This document shows positions 42,649 to 53,244 of a stretch of DNA of 64,000 nucleotides, one piece after another. Source of the DNA: Otis tarda (Eukaryota > Chordata > Aves > Otidiformes > Otididae). Within the stretch, counting starts at the first letter, position 1, and each line of letters starts with the position of its first letter. The stretch is taken from positions 137,653,053 through 137,717,052 of the forward strand of contig CM048552.1 in the NCBI GenBank assembly GCA_026413225.1, written 5' to 3'. The position numbers were made by a program, and so were the translations under genes. The notes under the pieces were generated by a model that saw only the letters and a list, made by a program, of their open reading frames with translations, did not search any database and had not been told where the DNA came from.

Positions 42649-43371
42649 TAAAGCCTTTAAAACTCTCTTTTCTACCACAGAAAAGAAAAATAACCTAAAC
42701 CCCATTTTTCACCTTTGGATGTTTGTTTCAGTATCGTTAAAATGACAGATTTTGTATTGACAGGAAGGCTGCTATTCCTATGTAGAGATGGAGTTCCAAT
42801 GTTTTTGTTTAAATTCAACCAACTTGTCCAAATAGGCCATTTAGTAGAAACCTATAAATGGCACCCAGGGGGTCTGGGTTCTTGCTGTAAAGAGGTCAGC
42901 TATTTCCTCCTAACTAAAAATAGGCAAGATGAGGGAGGGGAAGAGGGAACGGAGTTTAATTTGGCAGCTGAAAAAGAGTTTACAAAATTACTTCCATCTT
43001 GCCTCATAATGAAGATTATGAAGAAAAGAATCTGCCCTCAAGAGTTACAAAACCTTGATCATTTTATAGGCAGGCTGGTGCACATAATCTAAAATAACAC
43101 TAGGAATTAAAAGAGTAAAAGTAAAGAGAATGTGCAGGTACAGATTGCATGTTGTGAAGGCGAAGGGACGCCCGCCACCCTCTTTGCACAGAGCCAGCCT
43201 GATTTATTGGTAGCGGCACTGCCAGGTGTCAATAACAACTCTCCTCGCTCCTCCCAGCTGAGGTCACACCACTGTCCCGCAGATAAGGCACTACAATCAG
43301 CTGCTGTTCCCCTCAGCCAGTTTTTTTCCACCATTTACCCTCCCGGCTTTTTGCCTCCGTCGCTTACTCAC

Positions 43372-43475
43372 ATCACAACCTTCTCAGGGCAAGAACCATT
43401 GTCTACCATATTCCCAAAATGGCCCTGATTTGCACAGAGGCCCCTTGGCACTACTCAAATATAAACGACATCGGC
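43372..43475 (+). mobile_element. ancient L2/MIR-like 3' tail
   Basis: The pattern CTTCTCAGGGCAAGAACCAT, then ATTGTCTACC, a GCACAGAGGCCCCTTGGCAC block and a closing AATATAAA follows the 3' end shared by old amniote LINE2/MIR-type elements ('clustered CAGGGCA.GGACC.GTCT ... GGCACTA ... AATA'). It is heavily diverged, recognised from memory, and its borders are approximate. Confidence 0.45.
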
Positions 43476-45179
43476 TCAATACCAACGACAGCATGAATTC
43501 TAGCACCAGACTTCGGCAGTAGCCAAGAGAAAGCAGCAAGAGCTAATGGCACCGAAGCACTCGCCCACTCGCTGTCTACAGCAATCGCCAGGCTGAAGCC
43601 CTGGGATGATGGGTTTTCTGGACTTGTCTGCACGATGAACCAAACTCAGCGTATTGCTAAATCCTAGGCGTACCACACTACTGACTTCTCTCAGCTACCG
43701 AGAAACAACATCCCACTCATGCTGAAAGACATTTTCTTCAACTCCTTCCAAGCTGAGGGATCTTGGCATTTCACGGCTGCCACTGCCAGTGAGTCTTCCT
43801 CTGTTCAGGAAGCTCTTCCAGGAGGCACGGCACATTAAATATATGAAGTGGACGACAGGTCTACTTCTGGCCCCATCATCACAAAAATGGGGAAGGTCTA
43901 TCTGTAAATCAATGACAGGACCAAAGCTGGGTGAACTGGTGGAGCAGAAGCCTGACAGCTCCAGGCACAGACACAGCCCCCTTCCCTATCAAGGACTTAA
44001 ATTTATTTTTGTTCTTTTGATACTCTTATTGTCAAGGTTACTTGCTGCTCGCTGAAAAGAAGAACAAGTAACATAATTCAGAGCAGCAGCATGGCAGAGG
44101 ACGTTGGAGTTATCTTACTCAATCAGGTGGGGGAAGGGCAGAGGATGTATTCAGATGACAACTTACCTGCAGAAGGGTTGTTTTTTTTTTTTGTCCTGTG
44201 AGACTTGGACAGTTTTGCAGCTGCCAGTGTTCACGTGTATGTGTTGCTTTTAATTCTCTACACTTCTGAAACACACTTTTTCATCTTAGGGGGAGGAAAA
44301 ACAACCTTGGTTGTTGCTTAGCTTGCTGAAGGTGTTAAGCTGAGATGACCACAGCAGCTCTGCTGAAACCTCCACCAGTTTTACCATTATTGCATGTAGC
44401 CCTAGAAAGGTTCAATGTAATTTTAATTGAATAGCACCCTTCCCCTCTCGCTTTCCTTTTTCCTCCCACCCCCTCTACAAACCTTCTGTGGGAATGTTTC
44501 CTTTTTTTTTTTTTCCTTACTATTGCTGTCTTTGAGATGTTGCGATTGTTGTCTGCAATTGTTCAAAAAAAAAACCCAAACAAACAAACAAAAAAAAAGC
44601 AACTCAGAAACACACTAGGACAATCCTGCTCTCTCGGCGACATGTCCTATCACAGAATGAATACATTTGCTTCAAAAGCTGCCTGGCGTCGCTGTACCTG
44701 ACAGTATGCTGACTGTAGGACAGGAAGAGGCCCAAATCCAGCATGTGCAACTGCACAGTAAGCAAGGTGTGTTATGTTAAACCCTGCACAGGCCACGTGA
44801 GCAGTCTCAGTTAAAGAATTGCTAATAAATGGGCTGAGGAAGAAAGATACGACATTATATTTGTCACGAGGAACGACCTTGTATTTATTACCTAGAATCA
44901 GATTTCCCTCTGGCACCATATATGTATTTTCATACTGTTAGCCTAAAACACTGGTCTTGCAATTTTAATTTTACACTCCACTTTATTCAAATCATCACTT
45001 GAGCAGCGCTCTTTTCAGTGGAGCATTTCAGTTTTCTGCAACATTATGCTGCAATCTTTTCGGGTTTTTTTTTTTTTTGGTGAACCGCTCCATGAGCTCC
45101 ACCAAAACAGCCCGCCTCCCCTCCCCCACCAACACACGCATATATGCACTTCCAGACTCGTGCATCAGGAAAGGACAAA
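43476..45179. other. non-coding DNA just downstream of the CpG island
   Basis: Intermediate GC, approaching the island. No coding gene recognised. One minus-strand exon candidate (44167-44284) is listed separately. An A/C-rich low-complexity stretch (AAAC units) lies at about 44563-44600. Confidence 0.45.
44167..44284 (-). other. candidate non-coding exon, unproven
   Basis: On the minus strand TTTTTCCTCCCCCTAAG ends at 44285 (acceptor), and the segment closes with CTGCAG|GTAAGT (exon end 44167), a perfect donor consensus. The 118 bases between are closed by stops in all three frames. It could therefore only be an untranslated exon, lying about 2.2 kb downstream of the predicted first exon. 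It contains a 12-base A run (minus strand), which is unusual for a conserved exon, so chance is quite possible. Confidence 0.25.
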
Positions 45180-45975
45180 CGCCGCGCAAACCCTCGTGGA
45201 GAACAGCAACAGACATGTTAAGACAACATAAAGGGAAAGCCTTTATTCAGCCCAAACCGACTTTTGAGAAATTCATACCCAAGCATAACTTTTAGGGCGC
45301 GGCTTTGTGGTTCCCCCCACCACCACTTTTCGCGTCGTGCGGGATGCCTACTGGAGAACCCGACAACGTGTAATTAAATAGGCCAAGGGTCATTCCCTTT
45401 CCACCGCACCAGCATCTCCCCGCACCGCCCCGCCAGCTCGGACCCACCCCGCCGGGATTAAACCCGCGCCACAAAACGGGCCGGGGAGGGGGGGGGGAGC
45501 GGGGGCTCGGCCAGCTGACAGCGGGGGTGAGGGAAGGGGGAGGGGGGCGAGAGGCTTCCCCTCGCCCCCCACGGCGGGCACCGCACCGGCGCTGGCCACG
45601 GTGGCTCCCAACCAGCCCGTGCAACAGGTCCACAGCCCGGCCGCCCCCCACCCCCGCGGGGCTCCCCCGCCACCCACCCCCACCCCCGTCAGCCCGCAGC
45701 GCCGGTAACGGGGTTGGCAGCGGCGCGCATCACCAGGAGGAGGGGGGATGGGATGGGGGGGACGATGGGGGGCGGGAGGGGGAGGGGGTGTAACTTGTTT
45801 ACCTACTTGGAAGTAAACTTCGATGTGCGGGAGCGACCGGCCCCTCCGCCCGCGGCCGATTCAAGCCCTGGCGATGAATGGGCTCCCCTCCCCCACCCGG
45901 GCTCTGCAAACTCCACCACACTTCAGCGCGAATACCTCGCATTTCCCCCCTCCCCTCCCCCTCGAGCATTTCTCC

Positions 45976-46000
45976 TTTTTTTTTTTTTTTAAAAAAAAAA
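45976..46000. repeat. T15-A10 tract inside CpG island
   Basis: Fifteen T followed directly by ten A, in the middle of GC-rich promoter DNA. Rigid A:T tracts of this kind are known to exclude nucleosomes. It lies within the predicted first intron, about 460 bases past the donor. Confidence 0.8.
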
Positions 46001-46133
46001 GAAAATAATAATAAAAACAACACTGTCTCAGAAGTAGGGAGCCGCTCCAGAAACTGCCCCCCCACCCCCACCCCGGGGTCGGTGTGATGAAAGCGCACCC
46101 GACACGGCAGCCCCGCACGCAGCTCCACGGGAG

Positions 46134-46153
46134 AAAAAAAAAAAAAAAAAAAA
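46134..46153. repeat. A20 tract inside CpG island
   Basis: A run of 20 A with further A-rich sequence to about 46190, in the first intron of the predicted minus-strand transcript, where it reads as poly-T. Confidence 0.8.
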
Positions 46154-46377
46154 CAACAGAAAAAAAAACCAGAAAAACAAAAAACAAACAGACCCCCAAA
46201 GGCCCAGGTTCCACAAACTTCGTCATAACAGGCAGGGGCTGGGCGACCCCCACCCCCACCCCTGGTCCGAGCCTGCGGAAGGGGTGGCGGGGGGCGGCGA
46301 GCCCCGGGCTGGGCTCAGATCGGGGGCTGCACCCGGGGAAGGACGTTTGTCACCTCGGCGCGCGTAAGAGGGGAGAG

Positions 46378-46419
46378 AAAAAAAAAAAAAAAAAGAAAGA
46401 GGAGGAAAAAAAAAAAAAA
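46378..46419. repeat. A17 and A14 tracts near splice donor
   Basis: A17 (46378-46394) and A14 (46406-46419), separated by a purine spacer. On the minus strand they form a long pyrimidine tract starting about 35 bases past the predicted splice donor. U-rich sequence just inside an intron can bind TIA1-type factors that help weak donors, but the donor here is already strong. Confidence 0.75.
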
Positions 46420-46456
46420 GGGTCCCCAGGATGAATAATCCGCCTCGGAAACTCAC

Positions 46457-47000
46457 CTCGCTCAGCGGGCGTTAAAGGCACCGCGCCCGCTCCGGCGGGG
46501 GAACGCCGCAACTTCTGCGGGCGGCGCTGGCGGAGACTTTCCCCTCACTTGCCGCGCATGGTGCAACTCGGCTTCCCCCGGGGTCCCGGCCAGCCTGCGA
46601 GGAGGCTGTAAATCCCCCCTCGCCGCCGCCGCACACGCCTCCTCCTCCCCCTCCGCGCGCACGGGCGGCACAAGGAAGTCCCGGAGAGTGGGAAGGGGAA
46701 AACGGAAAGTTTTGGGGCGGAATGGCGGGCGGGAGGTGGCTCCGCCGCCGGCGACGGGGTGTAAGGGGGAGGGGGGGTTGGTGGGGGGAGGGGGAGCGGT
46801 TGAAGCGGGGCCGGTGCGGGCGCGCGGCGGCGGCGGGAGCGGCGCTGAGGGGAACCGGCCGCGCCCGGGACGCGGGGCCCGCTGCTGCCGCCGCCGCCGC
46901 CGCCACCACCGCTGCCGGGCGAGAGGGAGAGGAGGGCGGGCGGGGCGCCGGGGGGCGAGCGGCGGAGCCCGGCGAGGGCGAGGAGTGCCGTGGGGGGAGC
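46457..47000 (-). other. predicted non-coding first exon of a minus-strand gene
   Basis: The exon ends GCGAG|GTGAGT, with the last exon base at 46457 and GT at 46456-46455, a near-perfect donor inside the CpG island. All three minus-strand frames stop before the donor (stops at 46462, 46472 and 46545), so the exon can only be 5' untranslated and translation must start in a later exon, not seen in this window. The upstream limit is a guess because no TATA box or initiator decides the start. The region around 46620-46900 is very GC-rich with GGGCGG boxes (for example 46715-46735). The long AT-rich stretch to the left would be intron 1. I cannot name the gene. Confidence 0.45.
46545..46559 (-). 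CDS. possible four-codon upstream ORF
   Basis: ATG-CGC-GGC-AAG-TGA on the minus strand, in the context CACCATGC (C/A at -3 fits a fair start site), 85 bases before the predicted exon end. If the exon is real, this short upstream frame (Met-Arg-Gly-Lys) would be read by scanning ribosomes and could lower translation of the main protein. A frame opening at 47048 ends at the same stop, but its sequence is compositional. The call depends entirely on the exon prediction. Confidence 0.25.
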   Translation of the reverse strand: MRGK

Positions 47001-47208
47001 GATCCTGCCGCGCCCTCCCCCACCTGGGCCCCGCGCAGCCCCACGCACACGCGGAGAGGAGCAACTTCAGGCAGCGCGGGCGTCCCCACCGCCGCCAACG
47101 CCCCTCGGGGTGCCCCCGGGTGACTCCCGCCGCCCGCTTTCACGCGTGACGGGCAGCGGTGCTACGCGTTAACGCCCCGCGCACAGTGTAACAGAAACCC
47201 AGCCACAA

Positions 47209-47242
47209 GCGCGCGCGCGCGCGCACACACACACACACACAC
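47209..47242. repeat. (GC)8(AC)9 alternating tract
   Basis: Eight GC units run directly into nine AC units, giving 34 bases of uninterrupted alternating purine-pyrimidine sequence in the CpG island, about 0.75 kb upstream of the predicted exon end. Such tracts are the classic Z-DNA-forming sequence under negative supercoiling. Confidence 0.85.
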
Positions 47243-47577
47243 CTTGCCGCCCCTCCCCCCACGCGCACGGCGGCCGGCCAGCCGACCTGCCTACCCCTGC
47301 CCCCACCCCCCACCCCGCCGGGGAGCGCGGCCTTAACCTTGCGCGGGCCCAGCAGCCACCGGCGCAGCCGCCCCGCGCGGCCCGGGACAAGCGCGGCCCA
47401 CCACGGCTGTCCCCCCAGCCCCCGGGGCACCCGCGCCCTCCCGCCGGCGGTTGGCGGCCGTTATTGCCCGCCAGGACCAGCAGGTCGGAGGCGGGTGGCG
47501 GTGCAGGCAGCGGTGCAGCAAGGCCGGCACAGAGGGGCATTGTCTGAGCCCCCGCGCAGATCAACAAGGGGAACGCA

Positions 47578-47623
47578 CCACCACCATCATCATCATTATT
47601 ATTATTATTATTACTATTATTAC
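47578..47623. repeat. CAC/CAT/ATT trinucleotide tract
   Basis: About 46 bases of trinucleotide repeat drifting from CAC and CAT to ATT units. It reads as poly-His/poly-Ile or Tyr in chance frames, which inflates several false reading frames in the island. Confidence 0.85.
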
Positions 47624-48117
47624 ATTTTGTTTCGCACGTTGGCGCGGGCAGGGTGCAGTGACCCGCCCGGGGCCCGCTCCCCAGGGCGGCACAAGGGCTG
47701 CTGCTCCCGCCCCCAGCCGGGGGGGCTCCCCGGGGCCACCGGTGCCGGGTGGGGGGAAGGGGCGCGGGCCGGCGCGGCCCCCGCCGTTGTGAATCAGCAG
47801 AAACAGCCCTCGCTGGCAACGCAACACCCCGGGGGTGGGCGGGGGAGCTGAAACACTCCTGCCCTTCAGCTCCCAGCGCGCCCGTCCCTTCCCCCCCGTG
47901 TCCGTGTCCGTGTCCCCATCCCCCCGCGGGGGGGTTGGGGGAGGGGCGCGCGCCGGGCGGATGATGCAACGCGGCCCCGCTCCATGTGCTCCTCCCGCCC
48001 TTCCCCCCACCCCGCTCCGTGTTTTATTTTTTTTTCCGCCTGGCGGGTCACCCGGCGGCGGATTGATCCTCCCTTCGTCCTGCCCGGTCACTCGGCGTTG
48101 GAAAGTAAATAACAAGC

Positions 48118-48125
48118 TGACATCA
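48118..48125. promoter_or_regulatory. CRE/AP-1-like TGACATCA site
   Basis: TGACATCA differs by one base from the TGACGTCA palindrome bound by CREB/ATF factors. It sits at the upstream edge of the island in a short AT-rich interval between GC-rich blocks. A single 8-base motif is weak evidence. Confidence 0.25.
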
Positions 48126-48395
48126 TTACCGCGCTCCGCAATGCCCCGCCGCGCCGCGCCGCTACCGCGCGGTCACGAGTAGATGCGCACTCCAAATCCC
48201 CTCCGCACCTCCACCGCTTCCCTCCCCCCACCCCGCCGCCCCCCCAGCACGGCGGGGCCTGGGGCTGGTCCCCTTCACCCCACCTCGCCTCAGCTCGGAC
48301 CTTCGCAACGCCGGAGCGGGGTCCGGCCGGTCGCAGGGGGCCACCACGCGTTTCTCGGCGGTCGCTGTGCCCCGACCCCCCCCACCCCCCCGGCC

Positions 48396-48430
48396 TCATG
48401 GCTAATGTCATGCAAATAATAAGATTATCT
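48396..48430. promoter_or_regulatory. AT-rich motif cluster with octamer ATGCAAAT
   Basis: The GC-rich island ends abruptly and is followed by a TAAT-containing stretch with a perfect octamer ATGCAAAT (48410-48417), the binding site of POU-domain factors, and a GATTATCT (GATA-like) motif. The position at the island edge, upstream of a minus-strand promoter, would suit an enhancer-type element. No activity can be inferred from sequence alone. Confidence 0.3.
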
Positions 48431-48480
48431 GGATGTTGCCCGGGTACCTGCCACGGTGGGCTCCTCCGGGTGACAGCGAG

Positions 48481-49069
48481 CCTCAAAGTCATCTTTATTA
48501 CTGGTTTTTGGTTTGTTTTTTTTTCCCAAATGACCTTTCCACTTTGTTCCTTTTTTGGCCTTATTCTGACATTAAAGGGGGATTTCATCCTCCTTCTACA
48601 TTCAGCCCAAAGCCTATCTACGTATGCGCTGTCACCCAAAGTTCTTGTGGAAAAACATGATGTCATCCAAGGCAGCACCACAAAGATCGTTGCTACATCC
48701 ATCCATCCATCCATCCATCCCTGTGTCAAAAGAGACGCTGGGAAGAGCTGCTGCGGGCTGATGTGATTCATTGTCACACTGGGAGCCCGGAGATGGCAGC
48801 GCAAGGCCATCGGCGCTCAGACAGGCAGACCAGCAAACATCTCCCATTCTCAATAAGCTCCTATTCGACCTACTTTTTTTTTTTTTCCAAAGCAGAGCCT
48901 ACATCAGGTTTTTATTACCCAGCAATGTAAACAAACAACTCCCCCCTCCAGATTTACAGTAACATGGCATTGAATTTTTAGTTCTTGTGTTTGCCATTTT
49001 TCCAGAGTCCTGTAGGCTTACGAGTGAGGTAAGCTCATCCAAAATGGTCTCAAGTCAAGACTTGAGATG
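48481..49069. other. non-coding DNA upstream of island
   Basis: Mixed composition. Contains the ATCC microsatellite and pyrimidine runs. A micro-exon-like segment on the plus strand near 49012-49029 (TTTTTCCAG ... GAG|GTAAGC) is too short to support. Confidence 0.4.
48697..48720. repeat. (ATCC)6 microsatellite
   Basis: Six perfect tandem ATCC units. On the minus strand it gives the MDGWMDGWMD-like peptide stretch seen in chance frames. Confidence 0.9.
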
Positions 49070-49760
49070 TTTCCGAGGCTCGGTCGCCCAGCAAGGAGGC
49101 CAGGATCGTTCCCGCTCCTTGTCTCTTCTGCAGGGAGCCGTTAAGCTCTTGCCCCCGCCATTAGGCCCGGTCCTTGTGGCGCTCAGCCCGGCCAGGCCAG
49201 CTCAGGACAGCAGCAGCACGGGAGGGCTGTGTGGCCGGGCAGCAGGCTCCGGTGATGGGGTGGCACGACAGGTCTGCCCCGGCACAGCCTTCCAAGCCCT
49301 TTGTTTCATTTTTGATGTGTTCATCCTACGGCGCCTGGATGCCCTTGCCATACGCCTACCACAGCGGTCGAACCTCCAGCTCAGGGAGCCACCAGGCCCC
49401 AGCTGGGCGCTCTGGCTGCTTGTCCCAGGCTGGCCAGAGCCCGGCCGCACCGGGTGGTGGGGAATAGAATGGCAGGGAAATTAAAGCACAACCTCATTCG
49501 GATACAATGAAGTGACTTTTACTCTTTTTTAACTGGGCACAACCCCTGCCTGTTCGCAGCGCAGTGTAAGGCCTGCAGGAAGCAGGAGAAGCAGACATGG
49601 GCAAGTCTGAAGGGCGACGGCGTCCTACCCCTCCTCGCTTTCTGAACCGGTTCCTACGGCCGGTCCGAATTGTCTGTGCATAGCTGTGCCTGCGCGGCGG
49701 CAACGCAGCCATGGTCTGAGCTACGCTGGGCAGCCAGGCAGGCTGCAGCTACAGCCCCTA
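49070..49760. other. second GC-rich patch upstream of island
   Basis: GC-rich, CpG-containing DNA about 0.6-1.3 kb beyond the main island. A 165-codon plus frame (48987-49484) and overlapping frames on the other strand are open, but composition explains this and no domain is recognised. It could be a satellite CpG island of the same promoter or a non-coding exon of a divergent transcript. Confidence 0.4.
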
Positions 49761-52700
49761 GGGAGACGAGGTTAAATATTGATGTAACGCTTGCCGAGAA
49801 CTTAAAATGAAGTCCATCAAGGAAGGCGTTTTTTTTCAAGCTGTGCTTGGCTAAGGGGAGCAGCACAGAAGCCATGAGAAAGACCTGGGTTTCTTTCAAT
49901 TAAAATGGAAAAAAAAAAAAACCCCAACTATAAAGTGATGGTAAAGTAAATGAAGAGTGAATCTTTTGCTGCTCTGGCAGCTTTGGCTGTTACAATAACT
50001 TTGGTCTTTGTGTAACAGAAGACCCCAAAGAAATCCCCAGGTTTTTAAGAGTCTTGTTTTTTTGGTTTCATAACTCGTGGCGCAGCAACGGCGATCGGTG
50101 GCAGTGCTGCGGCCCTGCAGCTCCCAACGAAGGAAGCCAGAGCTGTGGTTTCTTACCCTCATTAAAATGGAAACCCAAACTTGAAACAATCAAAGTCAAG
50201 GGCTAGCAAGGTTGGCCTACTGCAGAGATAATGGGATCATAAGACAAAATATTTTGCATTTTCAAAGACGAAAGCCATTGTTATTTTTTTAGTGCTTCAT
50301 CATCTGTGTATCGTGTAGGCAACTGTTTCTAACTATGATTTCCCCCCACATCATGTTTTTCTGTTCTCTGACTATGCAGATGAAAGTAAATTCTATTGAA
50401 TAAACAAATCATTCAAAAATAAATAATTGGTTCTACTTTTACGTAGCTGTAATTAAATAATTCTCATTTTAAAAGTCTGAAATACGGATTAATTATTTAC
50501 TCCTGTTATGAACTGTAAAAAATGTGGCTCTGCTGATCTCGTTAAGTTTTTAAGAGAATTAATAAAAAAACTTTAATGTGAAAACTGAACTGGTGTTTTA
50601 ACTTGAATAGATGCCTCAAGACTGTTTGGATACAGCGGCAGCGAACAATTCTTATGCTGCAATACATAGATATTCTATAAACTGGAATGTGACATGGTAG
50701 GCAGTAGTTCTGCAACACTTACTTAGAAAAAGCATTAGACATCTGTGGTGGCAAACTTTGATTCCTATTTTGTGAGCATCTTTACAGCATTTGATATTTT
50801 TCAGGTAAATGTTCTCATAGAGTCACTCATGTGAGCAACTGCTCCGTAGCATCAAAAACCGGTTTCTCATTCAGCCACTCGTTAATACCAAAAGTTTCAA
50901 TTTTAAAAGGAAATTGGTATTGACTAAGATATTTTCAGGAATTGAGACCACCACTGGTATTTTTATTCTTCACGTATTACTTCATTGATATCTTTGGACT
51001 AGACTGAAAGCTTTTCCCTAGTTCACGAGCACTTGTGCAAGCAGACCTCTTGAGTGAAACAACATTATCAAAAAGCAAAATGGGAGCCCTCGCCTCAAAG
51101 TTTTTGGAAAGAAAACCTGTCTAAAACGTTTTGATTTTGCAAAGCAAGCATGCTCTGATCCTTTTTCTGTCCTCTCTACCCTTTTTCTCTCCATAGTTTG
51201 CTTCATGTGGCTTGGAATACCGGCAATTTCTAGAGACGTTTTTTCATCCACCTTTTTGAAACGTGAAGGTCTAGATTCCTTGGGCTCTACTGGAATTTGA
51301 TGTAATCCAGTAGGAATCTAATCACTTCTGATAAGAATTTTGATGCTGTTTCGCTGTTGCAGAGGTTGCAAATCAGGATGTGCTATACCCAGTCTCTTCC
51401 CTGTGCCATTGTACAATCAGTGCACATCTGCTGCTGCTCAGGGACATGGCATATTAGGTAAGCGTTACGCCGAGTGTATTTTTGCTTCTTTGTATAAGAT
51501 GATAAGAGCGTATTCAGTGATTCTTCCAAAGTGCAGTTGCAAAAAATCTGAATAAGTTAGGGCAATGCTCCTATTTACTATATGGAAGATATCGTTTAGC
51601 ATGCGGAACATATGTAATTGTTATTACTTAAGGTGAAATAAATCAGAAACTTTGATGTATGTGATCTACACTCCTCTGATCTATTTAGCGGGCTGACAAG
51701 AAGGGCTGAGCTAGCTATATGGGTCCCTCAGGATCCTCAGATGGAACAGATTTTTTTAATGTTGCTCTAATTTACTCTTAGAGACAGTTTGGCCTCCTGC
51801 CAGTCTGGGATAGAAAGAAGAGGGAGGTGATCATCTCTTTCCTCATCTTCCCTCATCCATGCAGTGTTGCATGGCCCCAGCTGTGCTGAATTAATGCCGG
51901 GGGCAGCTTATGATTTCAAGCCTTTTTTCCTCCCGTGAAAGATTTTTGAAAAGACAGTGATTCTACCTGGAGCTGGCTGCAGAGAGTGAAACACCTAGAG
52001 AATTAACGGGATCGGATCTCCTGCAGAGAAGCCAGACTCATGCAGAGGTTGTGCTATGGAAGTGAGAGATGTTAGCCATGCACCATCTCCCTTAGTTCCT
52101 CAAGTATTCTGGAGGTGCATGAGTCCTGAGCGCTGTGATGGTGTTGTCAGATGTCTCTCCTTGTCCTGTGAGGATAATCTTACCCTCTAAGGCCAGCAGC
52201 AGGAGCAGCCTTGCTAGCGTACTTCTCAAAGTGGCTAAAGTGAGGTGGGAACTGGGAGCCTGCCCCAGGAGAAGACCTAATCTTCCAGAAGAGTTCTTGT
52301 TAATGCAGATGATCGAAAAAGCCCAGTGGGGACTTTGTCAGGAAAGCCACAAGGAGAGCCCAGTCCCTCTAACAAGGAGAGCACATGAAGAAGAGCCAGC
52401 AAACAAGAGTTTAATGGAAACAAGACATGTCTATATCCAGACAAGCAAGCAGCTTGGCACAGGTGGGTAGGATGAAACAGAGGTTGTAAGGACCAAATGT
52501 CTGCGTCACACCAACATCAGCCTCCAGTCTGTCGGGGCTGGGGGTGTCTAGCCCCAGGCTAGTCCCACGGACTGCCTGGCAGTGGTCAGCTGGAGCACCT
52601 TGGGCACCCTCCTGAGGTGCACGGGGTGGGTTAGCTTCACCCAAAAGGGTTTCCCTTCTCATGCTCAGAAACCGCTCTGCTCTGTGCACAGCGAGGGGGG

Positions 52701-53244
52701 AGAGTCAGGAGATTAATTTCAGGAGTGCACTCCTGATTTAGACCAAAAGTGGTGGAGATGCAGTCTGTGATAGTTCTCTATTTCTATTGACATTGCATTG
52801 TATAATATTTTATACTTTAAAAGGTTCCCCTTCATTCAGTGTGATTACTCAGGATTTAAAGCATGATTCACTGTTGTAAAATTAAGACATATGGATTGTT
52901 TCCCTTGCCAAATGCAAAATTTTTGGTTCAAGAATTCTAAAACGGCTTTTCTTTACACAATCTCTATGGCTACTGAAGCGCACAAGGTATGCTGTATCAT
53001 TTCTGGATGCAAGCTGACATTTTGGGGAACAATGATTAGAGGGGTGAAGGATTCTGAAGAAACTCATATACGTGATGCTAACGATGGCAAACTAACCTGA
53101 CTGGGAGCACCTCCTGTGGTGCCACAGCCAAAAGAGCTGCTGTGATCATGAGGTACATGGAAAGGGGAGAAGAGAGGCTATACCAGCTCTCTGCTTGGCA
53201 CTGGTGGTGTGGCTACTACTAAAGCAGTCCCATTCAATCATCAG
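49761..53244. other. non-coding DNA, probably intergenic
   Basis: AT-rich with moderate-GC intervals near 51800-52700. The longest frames (about 111 codons plus at 52135-52470, 92 minus at 52411-52689) have no recognisable domain. No transposon recognised. Confidence 0.45.

Larger units (their letters stand above)
36881..43371. other. non-coding DNA with homopolymers
   Basis: About 6.5 kb, A-rich on the plus strand. Contains a 14-base G run (41314-41327) and an AATAAA plus poly-A structure (42592-42648). The 125-codon plus frame at 42715-43092 has no known motif. No gene recognised. Confidence 0.45.
45180..48480. promoter_or_regulatory. large CpG island (gene promoter region)
   Basis: About 3.3 kb of dense CpG and GC-rich sequence with many GGGCGG-type boxes, abruptly different from both flanks. 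Bird promoters of housekeeping and developmental genes typically look like this. No clear TATA box is seen near the predicted exon. The many 100-266 codon frames here, on all six frames, are Pro/Arg/Gly/Ala-rich products of base composition and are not believed to be genes. The island extends about 2 kb upstream of the predicted minus-strand exon, so it could also start a divergent plus-strand transcript. Confidence 0.85.

Noticed and set aside
46472-47143. 223- and 200-codon minus frames overlapping the predicted first exon
   Set aside because: Low-complexity composition in several overlapping frames at once, and all end before the splice donor. Treated as untranslated sequence.
47169-47969. 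266-codon minus-strand open frame in the CpG island
   Set aside because: Pro/Gly/Arg/Ala-rich with poly-Asn/Asp and Val-Cys runs caused by microsatellites. All six frames are long here because stops are rare in GC-rich DNA. No domain.
48088-48810. 240-codon minus-strand frame
   Set aside because: Crosses the ATCC microsatellite and the island edge, with GC-driven composition in one half; no motif or consistent exon structure.
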